From positions 700,897 to 764,896 of the forward strand of contig PCDI01000014.1 in the NCBI GenBank assembly GCA_002778195.1: a stretch of 64,000 nucleotides of DNA, given 5' to 3'. The first letter of the stretch is position 1. Every line of letters begins with the position of its first letter. The position numbers and the translations under genes are program-made. This DNA is from Raffaelea ambrosiae. Taxonomy: Eukaryota > Ascomycota > Sordariomycetes > Ophiostomatales > Ophiostomataceae. Shown here piece by piece: positions 24,368-35,078 of this stretch. Below the pieces are notes generated by a model. It ran no database searches and had not been told where the DNA came from. It saw only the letters and a list, made by a program, of their open reading frames with translations.

Positions 24368-25550
24368 TCAGATCTGTGACTTGAGGTCCTCGCAGAGAGC
24401 CTTGAGCTTGTCCATGTTGGTCTTCTGCATGGGCCAGCCAACGCCCAGGCCCTCCTCTTCGTTAGGCTTAGGGATCTGAAATTGGTTGGTTAGTCCCAAG
24501 TTATTTTCTGTTGGGATGTGTGATGTGTATAGTGCTAATAAGAGGAACCCGGAGGGTATGTTGTGTCAATAAAACAAGAAAGGGGGGAAGAGACCCCTCT
24601 CTTGTGGAAGTGGAGAGTAGATAAGATGACTAAATCAAAAAAAAAAAGAGAGGAAAGGCTTGTTTGTGATATTTACCATGTGAAAGTGAACCTGGGCGGT
24701 TTTTTTAGCCCCTGTTAGTGACTGGTACCATAATTATATTCAGATCGGATACGACCAGTAAGACCAGGCAGAAGGAAAAGGACCAAACACAAAAGATGGC
24801 GGGCACTCACATGATCGACCTCTTGGTGAGCCAGACGGCCGTTGTTCTGGAGAATGTTGTAGTTCTCGGCACCCGTGGCCTTGGCCAGCTTTTTGGCGAT
24901 CGGCTACGGGGGGAGGGGATGACAGTCAGCAAAGGGGCAAGGAAGACAGACACACACACACACACACACAGCTTGGTCGCTGACTAGGTCGGAAAGAGCA
25001 AAAACAGGAAGCCGGGCAATGGTGGCTGCGGGTTGGCAGGTGGCCAATCCGTCTTACTCCCAAGCATTTTCTTGTTGACATACCAAAATATCAGCGAGAT
25101 AGTCGTCCGGGATGTCTAGCAGCTTTGCGCCGTGGTGCTTGGGAATCACAAGCTAAATTTTATGGGAAAGTGATGATAATATTGTGCGCATACACAAAAG
25201 GATAGCGCAGAATATGAGAGACGATCAGTTCTAGATTCTTTGGTCGTCCCTCGCGGGGAGATTGTTCCGCGGGAAGGAGCAGAGAGCACAAGAAAAAGAA
25301 AAGAGAAGAGAAAAGAAAAATAAGGGTCGTACGAACCGCATGGCCCCGGCTGAGGGGGTTGATATCGAGAAAAGCGAGCGTCTTGTCGGTCTCAGTGAGC
25401 TTGAAGCAGGGAATCTCGCCTAAGTCATGATAATTTCAGTTTTTGTGTGAGCTCGGGATTCGGGATTGGGTGTAAGAGAAAAAGAACAAGAGACAGCGGA
25501 GACCTACCCTTGATGATCTTGCAGAAGATGCAGCTGGACAGCGACGCCAT
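24368..25550 (-). CDS. HIT-family nucleotide-binding protein (HINT1-like)
   Basis: Histidine-triad hydrolase of adenosine phosphoramidates. 136 residues from six exons: 25508-25550, 25337-25419, 25084-25152, 24811-24903, 24677-24691 and 24368-24475. All junctions keep the frame. Exon 5 is only 15 nt (VHFHM). The N-terminus (MASLSSCIFCKIIKGEIPCF) has the zinc-type CxxC of HINT1. Blocks follow: FLDINPLSRGHALVIPKHH, NILQNNGRLAHQEVDH, then the HIT motif H-V-H-F-H-M, which is assembled from three exons, then IPKPNEEEGLGVGWPM. Length and motifs fit eukaryotic HINT1. The donor after exon 2 (GTTCGT) is unusual but gives the correct family sequence. Intron 3 contains a CA repeat. Confidence 0.93.
24949..24970. 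repeat. (CA)n microsatellite in HIT gene intron
   Basis: About ten CA dinucleotides within the intron spanning 24904-25083. Confidence 0.85.
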
Positions 25551-26561
25551 GGCGGGCAGGAGTTCAGAAGAGCTTGAAAGAATCAGAGAAGCAAAGGAGA
25601 GGGTGTCTTGTGTGATCAGAGAGAAAGTGAAGCACAAGAAGGAACAAAAGATGAGAAGAGCAATTGCTGATGCGGGCCACCGGAGAAGGAAAGAACGACT
25701 GGCGGATGGGGATGGAGCTCTTGGTGTACCCCGCGTCTCGCGATGAGCTCCTGACAGTGTGGATAGTACAAGCGAGCAGGGAGACACACGGTTCGGCTCC
25801 GGGCGCAGAAAGAGAGCACAGAACCGCCAAGAAAGCGCAGCAGACAGTGAGAAAACGAAGGAGAGAAAATTGTTTTTGAAACCGCCGATTCTCTGCGGTC
25901 TCGCTGAACCTACTTTTGAAGCAAAAATCGAAAGGATTCCAGCTGGCAAAAAAATGGCAAAAAGAAAATTCGAACCGTGAGGCTCAAAGATGGGGTGCCA
26001 AAGATTAAAGAGCGGAGTCTTTTGGGCCGTCCCACGGTCATCTCTGGTAAAAGGCAAGAGGTGAGTTCGCTAGGATAGTCCCACTCCAATTAGAATTCCG
26101 CTCTTATTTGCTTTTATAAGGTATGACCTTGGACCTGCCAGCTGTGCCCCACTCTTGCCGGACCGCCACAGCATTTCCAACCCCGCCAGCAGACAAGGCT
26201 TGGGGGGGGATAGTGCCTTGTTTTCTCGCGTTTGCCTGGTTGCGTCACCCGTTTTGGCCGTTTGGGCATGCGCCCCGTTGTCTTGGAATCGATATTTGGA
26301 CAGTGGTCACAGACATTCATAAACGTTCACAGACAATCTTTTTTTTTTTTTTTAGCACGTCCCTCCTGTCGCACAACTAGTTAGTCCAGTCTTCTACGAA
26401 AGTCCACCACTGACACCAACACTGCGCACCACTCGGCTCTACTTGCGCGCACCTGTGTATACGACAAGCGCGCGCCTCTGAGCTCGGTCGGGAGCTTCTG
26501 CTGTGTTTTCCGTCTTTTCGCATTTTCGTCTTCCTCCTTCGCTCTGCCGTTCTCTCACACC
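25551..26561. promoter_or_regulatory. Divergent intergenic region, HIT gene / Mog1 gene
   Basis: 1.0 kb between divergent start codons, expected to hold both promoters. There is a T run at about 26338-26354. Minus-strand frames of up to 210 codons cross this region but include HIT-gene intron sequence and show no motif. Confidence 0.5.
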
Positions 26562-27243
26562 ATGCCCAAATACCGCAACACGCCGCTCTACGGCTCGGCA
26601 CTGACGGTGGACCTTCCGGACAAATTTGCCGACGTCAGGTAGGTACTTATCCTGACCGGGCTCGGCATCAGCAGGGAGACAAGTCTGCTAACCTCCCTCT
26701 TTTTTCCCTACTTCCAGCAAACTTCGCCAGGTCCCCGACAACCAAGAAGTCTACATCGACAAGGACGGCTTCACCAGCATCATCTTTGAGATCTGCGAGC
26801 GTGTCGGACCCTCCGGCAGCAGTCCCGAGATCGACGGCAGGGCCCTCTCGACACACCTCGAGGAGCTCGTCGGCGACGACGTCGACACCGTCCGCGTCTG
26901 GAACACCACCGAGACCCAGTTCAGCTCCATGCCCGAAGACGCCCCGGCGTACACGCTGATTGCGACGCAGACGCCGCGGCCGGAGCCGAAAGGGGAGGGA
27001 TCGTCGTCGGCGTCGGCGCCGGACTTCACAGCCATTATCCTGACACTGCTGCGCCTGGAAAAGGAACTGACGGATGTGCTGATCACGATCAACGTGCCGC
27101 ACATTAAGGGCGAGTACGACGAGGAGGAGGTCGACCTGGCGCTGGGCAAGCAGGGCGCGCTGATTGGCGATGCGGTGGACTATGCGTCGCGAATCTGGTC
27201 GACATTCACTGTGAAGGACTGGAATCTGTTCACCGAAGTATAG
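26562..27243 (+). CDS. MOG1: Mog1-like Ran GTPase nucleotide release factor
   Basis: Small protein that binds Ran/Gsp1 and promotes nucleotide release, supporting nuclear protein import. 200 residues from two exons: 26562-26638 and 26718-27243; intron 26639-26717 (GTAGGT donor, TTCCAG acceptor) joins as AG|C. Family landmarks: an N-terminal PLYGSALTVDLPDKFADVSKLRQVPDNQEV block, the conserved DNQEVYID...SIIFEI strand-helix, and a C-terminal ILTLLRLEKELTDVLITINVP with DWNLF at the end. A short acidic or Gly/Ser loop (EPKGEGSSSASAP) interrupts the middle, as in other fungal orthologues. Start context and length agree with the family. Confidence 0.93.
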
Positions 27244-27810
27244 ACGAGAAGAGGGAAAAGAAAAAGACGAAGAGGGGGGAGAGGGGGGGATATTCATGAC
27301 CTGATGAAAGTTTTGGTCCTTTTTTATTCTCTCTGCTGGTGGAAACAACACATTTTTGTTAAGATATGCTGCTTTCGTTATAAAGGACAGGCTGATAAAT
27401 TGTCTGTCGTTTGGGGGAATCTGGCCGGCTTACTCTATACTATATGGACTTTCCTGATCCGGGGGGGTTTATTTCATGAAAAAGCCTCAACGAATGTATG
27501 AAAGCATTTGGTTTCAGTATTTTGGGGGTTCAGTTGACATCCTTGCGTTGCTTTCTTTTTTCATGAAAAAGCCTGTCAACGAATGTATGAAAGCATTTGG
27601 TTTCAGTATTTTGGGTTTTCAGTTGACATCCTCGGTTGCTTTCTTTTCTCCTTTATTATTTACATGTTTGGAAAATATAACTATGACTTTGATAGTTCAG
27701 CCTTCAACGTCCACATTTGATTTCTTGATTGCTCACTAATTATAAGCGTATTATACATTCTTGGTACAGTTGCGTTCCCATTTAGATACGATGTAGGACC
27801 ACCCGCGCAC
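27244..27810. other. Convergent 3' intergenic region with a tandem duplication
   Basis: 567 bp of AT-rich sequence between the stops of the Mog1 and SprT genes. No gene seen. It contains a near-perfect tandem duplication, listed separately. Confidence 0.6.
27475..27650. repeat. 87-bp tandem duplication
   Basis: Two adjacent copies start with catgaaaaagcct at 27475 and 27562 and remain nearly identical to the gttgctttctttt end. A few small indels distinguish them. The second copy carries an extra gt after gcct. It lies in the 3' flank of Mog1 and has no coding capacity. Confidence 0.9.
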
Positions 27811-30121
27811 TCAGTCAAGAGTCAAATCCACAAACACCTTGTCCAGACGGTCCATTCCAGCATCCACGCCAGCCTCACCAACCCCCTTCTTTGACAGCTC
27901 CGTCTTGGACTGGCTCGCCCCTGTATTCTCCTTGTCATCGTCTGGTTTCGCCTCGGCACGGCCTGCCAACTTCGCTGCTTTGGCTGCTTTGGCCTGCGTC
28001 CACTTGTCCGCCACAAGCTTCATAATCACTTTCTGCGGGCTGCCCGGGTTCTCCTTTCGCACCACCGCCATGTGCTCCTTCATGAACTTTTGGTACTCGG
28101 ACGGCTGGGGGGCAACCTGGGTACCGCCGCCGCCACCAAGAGCCGCACCGCCCTTTTTGCTACCGCCAGCTTGGGCGGCGGCGGCGGCGGCTGTTCCCCT
28201 CGGGACTGGCTTCGTCTGCTGCAGCGGCCCCCTGCATACACCGCACCGGTGCCGCCCCGGGTCAATGCTCTTCGAGTGCCGCTTGAACTCGGCCGCACAC
28301 TCGCTGCACGTCCACACGTACTTGAAGTCGATCTCGTACGCGTGCTTGGTCGTCACCTGGATGCCATGACTGGCGCCAAAGTGGCGCGAGCACAGCGCCG
28401 CCCAGGCCTTGAACTCGCGGCCGTGCGGGTTGCCGGTGACGCCGCTGACCATAAAGTTGGCCAGGTGGCAGAACTCGTGGGCAATGACGTTGAGCAGGCG
28501 GTGCTCGTCGTCGATGACCTTTTCGGCGAGTTCAATGGAGGCGTGGTGGAGGACGCGGGAGACGGACGAGTCCATGGACGACGAAGAAGTAGCAGCCGCC
28601 ACCGTAGCCGGATCCCTCTTCCGCAGCGTTTCCCGCCGCCAGTTGGCCCGCCCCGCGGTCGTGTTGAGCTTGTTCGTCCAGATGATGCGCACGCCGCCCG
28701 TGGCCTCGGCCAGACGAGCCAGCTCGCCCTTGGTGAGCACACGGTCCAGCTCAGCCAAAAAGGTCTCGGCCATTTCATGCTTGGCTTTCTGGAAGGCCTT
28801 TTTGGCCTCGCGGTCCTTGGCCGCCGCTGGGTTCTTCCGGGGCGAGGTGGCCCCTCCTCCTCCTCCTCCTCCTTCCGTACCCTTTTTCTTCTTCGGAATA
28901 CTGTCATCAAATAGCAGCTTCATTGGCGAGTGCTCCATATTCCAGTTGTCGACGACCTGCTGGTCCCAGAAGTCGTTGCTGCTCACCCGATGAGGTGTCA
29001 TGGGAATGTGCGGCAGCTTTTTGGTTGGCGAGACGAGGCCGGCCGTCTGGGTCTTCTTCGGGGGCAACCTTCGTGGCGGCGTGGCCGGTCGGGACACGCG
29101 CTCCGACACGCGCTCTTGATTCTCTGTGGCGATGCTTGGGTCGTCTCTATTGAAAGTGGTTCGCCGTGTTAGTGCTGCTCATAACCTCTCCGATATACAG
29201 GATCGGCTGCTTGCATGGCTCCGGTACTCACAAACTTAAACCAAGTAACGGCTTGGCCAAAGCATCCGTCACGTCAACTAGAGACTCTTCTGCCGAGAAG
29301 AACACAGTGCTCTCCTCGTTGTTATCATCGGCTGGTTTCTCTTGTGGTTGAGGGACACCGACGACTGGTGTTTTCTTGGCCGGAGAGCGACGCTCTCTTG
29401 ATGTCCGGCTCGCTGTCGTCCGTGGCTGAGTGGCGGCTTTGTTCTTCGAGGGTGATGAAAAGAAGTCATCTAGAGATCCGATTGAGAAGTCGCCGTCGGA
29501 TGAGCTGTCGAGGAACTCCGAAGTGTCATCGTCATCGTCATCGTCATCGTCTTCATCTTCGTCTCCGTCTTCATCTTTGTCGCTATCTTCGTCTTTGTCA
29601 TGTTCGCCAACGTTGTTGTCGCCGTTGTTGCAGTCATCATCTTCGTCATCCTCCTTGCTGACCTCTTTCCGACTACGGTCCTCATTCTCGGTGTTGTGCC
29701 CCACAGTCACATCTTCCAACACGCTGGCTTCTTCGGTCGAGAGCTCTCCGTCGTTGTCAGCTGGTAGGTCGGATATGCGTCTTGTTCTCCTCGTCCTCAG
29801 CTCCACACGAGGTTTGGGTCGTCTGGAAGCCAGGCTCTCTCGTGGCTTCTCTGGTAGATCCTGCCGTTGCTGTTTGCTGTTGCCTGCTGTCCACGGCCGC
29901 AAAAGAGACTCGTCGTTATCAATTCTTCCCAGCTTCCGTCGACGGACAGTGCTCTTCGGAGCAGTTGCTATCTTGTCACTGGTTGTGGCCAGCTTCCGGA
30001 CAGGCGTCTTTGCTACGTCTTTAGCAACAGGCCGTGTTGCTCTTCTTGTTGACATTGGCGGGCGGAGAGACGGGAAGTCATCGTCTTCATCGTCGCTGTC
30101 GAGTACAATGAGTCGAGCCAT
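27811..30121 (-). CDS. GCNA-like SprT metalloprotease with acidic disordered N-terminus
   Basis: Probable DNA-protein crosslink protease. 741 residues, two exons: 29232-30121 (MARLIVLDSDDEDDD) and 27811-29146; intron 29147-29231 (GTGAGT donor, AATAG acceptor). Residues about 1-300 are disordered and become extremely acidic (Asp/Glu runs near residues 185-200). The SprT domain follows, with the zinc-protease motif HEFCH (HExxH) and a downstream His in NPHGREFKAWA, then a Cys4 zinc ribbon (CSEC...CGVC). The C-terminus has an HMG-box-like helical segment (SEYQKFMKEHMAVVRKENPG with KLVADKW). This order (acidic tail, SprT, zinc ribbon, HMG-like) is that of GCNA/ACRC proteins. The acidic region may carry SUMO-interacting motifs; VIVLD-like stretches are visible at the start (LIVLDSD). 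Protease activity is inferred from intact motifs. Confidence 0.9.
29521..29580. repeat. Trinucleotide-rich acidic tract
   Basis: Repeated cat/cgt triplets on the plus strand encode the Asp/Glu run of the GCNA-like protein. In-frame length variation is likely. Confidence 0.7.
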
Positions 30122-33100
30122 GATGATTGTGGTGTCGTCTAAGATAAAATGCTGTTGTGGAATACGTGAGGCTGAACTTGCGTTGGGGAGGATCCAAGTT
30201 CTGGGTGCAGAGATCAGTCAATACTTGTACAAGCTCAAACTTGGATAAAGCAACGCAGAGAGCATGGATTAGCCCCCACCAGCAACGGTTGTCCCTTTCT
30301 ACGAGTGCCAGGGCTTGCATACAATCGAGTACACCGTAGTCGTTGGGCATGGTGGTTATGGAAGCCGTTGGCGAGACAACATGGTCACGTGAACACATCT
30401 CCTACAAAGACAAGCTTTGATGAAAGCTTGGACCACGGCCCTGAGGCCAGCCTCGCACACGTTGCCTGACTAAAATGCCTACTTTCACGCTGCTCTGTAA
30501 CTACATAGTAAGACACTCGTAGTAGCCGGGTTTTCAAGCTTTCGGCTCTGGCTCTCGGCTTCCGAGTGTCGGCTTTGGCCTTTTACCATCCTTTGTTCTG
30601 GACCATCGTGCAGAGTTTTTTCTGGATCACTAACGAGTACTTCCAACAGCTCCTTGGAAGGGCGCACAGTAATCACCACAGTCTCTACACAGTATTTATG
30701 ACAAGGTGGAAGGTGCCAAAAAGCGACTCTGCCAATGGATGAGCCTCGATGGCCGGCGACCAGCTTATCAGGGGCCATCTGGCGTAGTATTTTGCCAAGC
30801 CGTACAGACGCCTGGAAGCGTTCGGGTAGAAATGAAGATTGTGCAGAAATTGATTGCCGCACGGTTGGACAATGGGCGGGAGCCTCGAAGATCCTGCTTC
30901 TGCCTTCTATTTTTACTCGTAAGATTCATTTTGCAAAGTACACGGCCACAGAATGGGGTCGCAGATGGGTCCCAATGCTCCGCGGAGGCTGGATAGGGTT
31001 GGTGGGCGATCATCAGGCTGAGGAGGGAGACAAACAAACACGTTTCCCCTGTTGTGTTATGTATTGCGTTCGGGAGCGATGGAACGAAAGGCCCAATATG
31101 CGGGATAACTACGATGTGCTCCTTCTCGTATCTTATGTAGGGCAATCTATCGAAGCGGGAAGCACACGGGAAGCAATCTGCAGAGCCAAGGCACGCGGCC
31201 GGGGACAAGAACAAGGAAGGCATCGTAAAGAAAGCATGCATACGAGAAGTGAACCGCAGCGACATAGTACTCGCAGAAGCAAGAGCCAAGGCCGGGCCGG
31301 GCAGGGCAGGGCAGAGAGAAGGAAGCAGAGCACGCAAGGGAATAACGGCAGATCACACGCCATGCATAGTGAGACTCCGGGAAGCCTGCACAACGGGCGG
31401 TTCAATGCCGTGGGTGGTTCAAACGGGGCGAGATGACGGGTGCGTCAGTTGGGGGTTGGCATCGAGCTACGTTAAGTGGTATCATCGGTACGAGGTGTGG
31501 GAGGTTCTGCAGCATGGAAAAAGAAAACCTCATTTGCAAGATCGCGTGCGTTGCGAGGCCAGCCAGACCTGGCAGACAGCTTGGCCAAGTTTGGGTCGAG
31601 ATTTGGACCACAGCGTGGCCGTGGCCTGGCAATATGGAACCGGCCGAGTCGGTTGGACAGCTCACCAGCCCACCAGCTCGACAGGGGATCGCGGCCGGCG
31701 AAAAGGCCGGGGCCAGCAAAAGTTGGGATGGGAGGAGCAGTTCGTGGACCAAGTTCGCGGAGCTTGCCAGACGCGAGCGTGGCATTATCGTAAGAACCCT
31801 ATGCACCTCACGTCGTGTACGAGTACGGTGTACACTGTATGGTCGCGATCACTGTCAGGAGAGGTGGGACAGGAAGAGGAGGAACAGCACTATGCGGAAA
31901 AGGGTATAGGGGAGGCCAGGAAGGAAATGGGGCGGCGAAGAAACTTTTTCAGGAGCTTGCAGCTGAAAAGGAGCGCGCTAGGCCTGGCCGCCTTTCCCTT
32001 TCCTTGCTGTCGAGTTCCGGCTCAGTTGGCGGGCGAGCACGGCGATAAGCATGCTTTCGCAAGAGAGACCGTGTGCAGACGGAGTACAGGCAGGAAACAG
32101 GAAAGACAGGTTGCGAAAGTGCGTAGTAACTAGAGGGTGCAGGAACTCACTGGAGCAGCAAATTGCGCGGTCGTCATCGATAGGGAGGCGACGCGTCCAT
32201 TGACCGGGGGCGGAGTCGCAGGGTGGGTGGCAAAGCAGAGCGGCGCTAGCATCGTACCTTGCATGCCAGCAAGAAGATGAGTGCGAGAGGCCGGGTGGAA
32301 AGAAAACCGAGTGAGCGTTGTCGAGTTTTCGAGATTTGGTGAGCAGTTTGGGTATCGATCGTAGGTACGGTGTACGCGTATCTTTCTATTGCACATATTT
32401 TACCTGACAATGATAATACGTCGTATTTTTGTTTTTCAAAGATTTGCAGTGTCTTACGGAGAAGAGGAAAGAGCGAACGTAAAGAGAGAGAGGTTTCTTT
32501 TTTGGTCTTCTTTTCTTCTTTTCCTTCTCCTTTCTTTTCTTTTTTTTTTTGTCGTCTGAAAGCAGAAGACTTTTTCTAGTAGCAGCGCACCAGCTTTCGG
32601 GTCAAAAAACATAGCGGTGCACACACCCTGCAAGATACAGCGCTCATTACCGTGCACCCTCCAGTGTGGGCGCCCCATTTTTCGAACAAAAATAAACCCA
32701 GATAAAACCCAAAAAGCCACGCCGCGCTGATCCATCGGGCAGTTTGCCACCTCGTGTTGCCGGGCTACAGTTGCACATACGGTGCGTCTGACAAGTTCGT
32801 GATGGCTACCGAAACGAGGCCTGCTGTCGTGTTCGTCCTGCTGGCTGCGGGCTGGAGTGCGCGAGCCTGCTGTCACCATCGGTGCGCTGTCTCTCCTTGT
32901 TGCGGTCGTGGGCTCGTCTCCTGCACGCGAGCAGCAGGCCTTGATTCCATACCCTGTACTAGTAGGGAGATATTCTATTCCCATCGCGCCTGCCCCTTTT
33001 CATTCCCCTTGACGGCACATTTCCAGCATGTCGGAAAGGGTACCTCTGCGAGAGCATGGATACCTCTGTATACCTCCCACGCCTGACAATCGACAGAGAT

Positions 33101-34644
33101 AGTTATGTGCCCGCAGGTACCCAATCCCCATCGGATGTTGCTGGGCCCCACCCACCCACCAGCCGAACAGGGTGGACTGGCCAGCGGCATGGCCCCAGCA
33201 CCCCCTGTTGCGTGCATTCGCGAAAGGCACTTCACTTTTATGGGCTGCTAGGGCGCAGTCGGCTCCTGTTTCAGCGCCGGCAAGCTGGGGCCTTCTGGAT
33301 GCTCTGGATGCTCTGGATGCTGGACTCTGCAGGCAGGATACCGCGCAGCAGTACTACTATTATGTAGGGCCCCTAAGGGCCCTGTAAGACACGGTGTAGT
33401 CGCCCGCCGGCACCAACCACACCTTAACTAGTTAGTGCCTCCCCTTTTCTCCCTGCGAAACACCGACCAACCCGCCGCTGCCCACTACGCTCCCCTGTCC
33501 CGACCCTGGCTGGGTCCCTGGCGCCTTCCTCGCCAGCACTGGCCCCACCCTCTCTCTCCTGCCTCCTGTCTCCTGTTTGGAGTCCCCTTTGCCCAAAATT
33601 CTCCGCCCAACAGCCAACCCCCTTTTCTCTCATGGCTCCCTCATCGCGCCGCTATCGTAATTGATTCCCGCCAACATTCCTGGTCTTTTGGTCTTTTTCC
33701 TCCGTCCAATTTTCCGCCCTCCTTTTTGCCTTCTCTCGCTTCCTCCTCTTTGTCTTTTCCCCTTCTCTCTTTTCTCCCTGTCTCTCTTTTCCTCTTTTTT
33801 TTTTTCTCCCTCCTCCCCCTTACCCTCTCCATCCTCACTCGTTTCTTGGACACGTCCTTTCGTTTGCTGGAGGACTGTCTTTTTTTTTTTTGCTTCGCAT
33901 CGCCAACCTGACCGAGTTCTCGCTGCTCTGGTCTGCCCTGTCTTGTCTGCTACTGTGCAGCACGGCGTGCAGATACGCGAGATAGAGACCCTGGACGGGC
34001 TGCCCATCCGGAGACTTCCAGCGCCGTGATCGTGTGTCTTGCGGAAAAAGGAACGTCACTCTCTTTCCTCATTTGCATCCCTCTTACCAGGGCATTTCTT
34101 CTGCATTGTCACCTTCACTTTAACCGTTCCGCTCCTTTTTTTCTTTTCTTCTCTTTTTGCCATTACTACTACTTTTTTGCAACCAACCACCATACGTACG
34201 AAATCCTCTAATACCGCGCTACAACGAATCAACACGTCGAAAGTAATATCGAATATCCTGCGACTCTCGTCTCGAATCGCGTCTTGTGTCCCCACGCCTT
34301 CGCTCCAGATATCCCGTTCGCTCGCCTCCCCATTCAGTGCTCCTCGCATCTCGGAGGACTGCCGCTCGTTCACCCAATTCAGCCAGAGAATAAACAAAAG
34401 AAGCACGCAGATCACGACAATCTGCCGCGAAGAACCAGACCAGCGTCGAAAGTCGTCACCGCCTGTCCTCTTCCGTGTTGCATTGTCTGTGTGGCCGGCC
34501 ACAAAACTCGAGGCTATCTAATTTGACGGACGTTCACGTCTCGGCCAGCTACTTTACACGCTACGTTGCTCCGACGCATCGCGGCCTAGCACCTTTTCTG
34601 CGTGTTCCCGTTTAATCGCCTTATCCATGAGTCTGCTGTGATTG
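30122..34644. other. Long region without a convincing gene upstream of FKS1
   Basis: About 4.5 kb. Reading frames exist (for example 31249-32133 plus, 294 codons, and 30485-30862 minus) but none has a recognisable domain, plausible splice partner or protein-like hydropathy. From about 33430 to 34200 the plus strand is markedly pyrimidine-rich, typical of a strong fungal promoter and leader. A 9-bp repeat (gctctggat) lies at 33292-33322, and a T-rich run at 32537-32550. A non-coding transcript or a small lineage-specific gene cannot be excluded. Confidence 0.4.
33292..33322. repeat. 9-bp minisatellite
   Basis: Three to four copies of gctctggat, in non-coding sequence. Confidence 0.75.
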
Positions 34645-35067
34645 GTAAGTAGGGCCCCGCGCCAATCAGCGCCCTCGTTTACCCCGGTTTCAGCTGTGCA
34701 GCACTGCCTCCTGTCAACACAACAACACGCATACACGCAATCCTTTCTTAGTTCCTTGCCCCCCCCCCCCCTTGGTTGTCCGGGCTGTTCTATGTTGTCG
34801 AGAGGGTTGTTTCGTGTATTTTGTGTTGCTGTTGTTGCCGTATCCCTCCCGCTATCTGAAAGCCTGATTTGTACTTTCTTTGTTTCTCCGCGTCTTGCGT
34901 TCTTTCTCTTCTGCACTCCCTCCGCATCTTGTCGTGGCAACTTGTGAATTTGTGCCCCCGTCCGACGTTATCCTTCGCTTTGGTTGTCTGCATTTTCCCT
35001 GCGGCATCTACGTTGCATTTTATCTTTCTCCGTATCCCCCACGGCATATACTGACCCTACCATGTAG
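34645..35067 (+). promoter_or_regulatory. Probable 5' UTR intron of the glucan synthase gene
   Basis: A consensus donor GTAAGT lies at 34645-34650. A CTGAC branch-point-like sequence (35051) is followed by a TAG acceptor at 35065-35067, 11 bp before the FKS1 start codon. The ATG-TAG pair at 35062-35067 would therefore be intronic rather than an upstream ORF. Inferred from splice signals only. Confidence 0.5.
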
Positions 35068-35078
35068 ACACTGCCAAG

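Noticed and set aside
31249..32133. 294-codon plus-strand frame
   Set aside because: Gln/Arg/Trp-rich random-like composition, no motif; kept only as part of the unassigned region.
35062..35067. ATG-TAG start-stop upstream ORF just before FKS1
   Set aside because: Lies at a branch-point/acceptor arrangement and is more likely the end of a 5' UTR intron.
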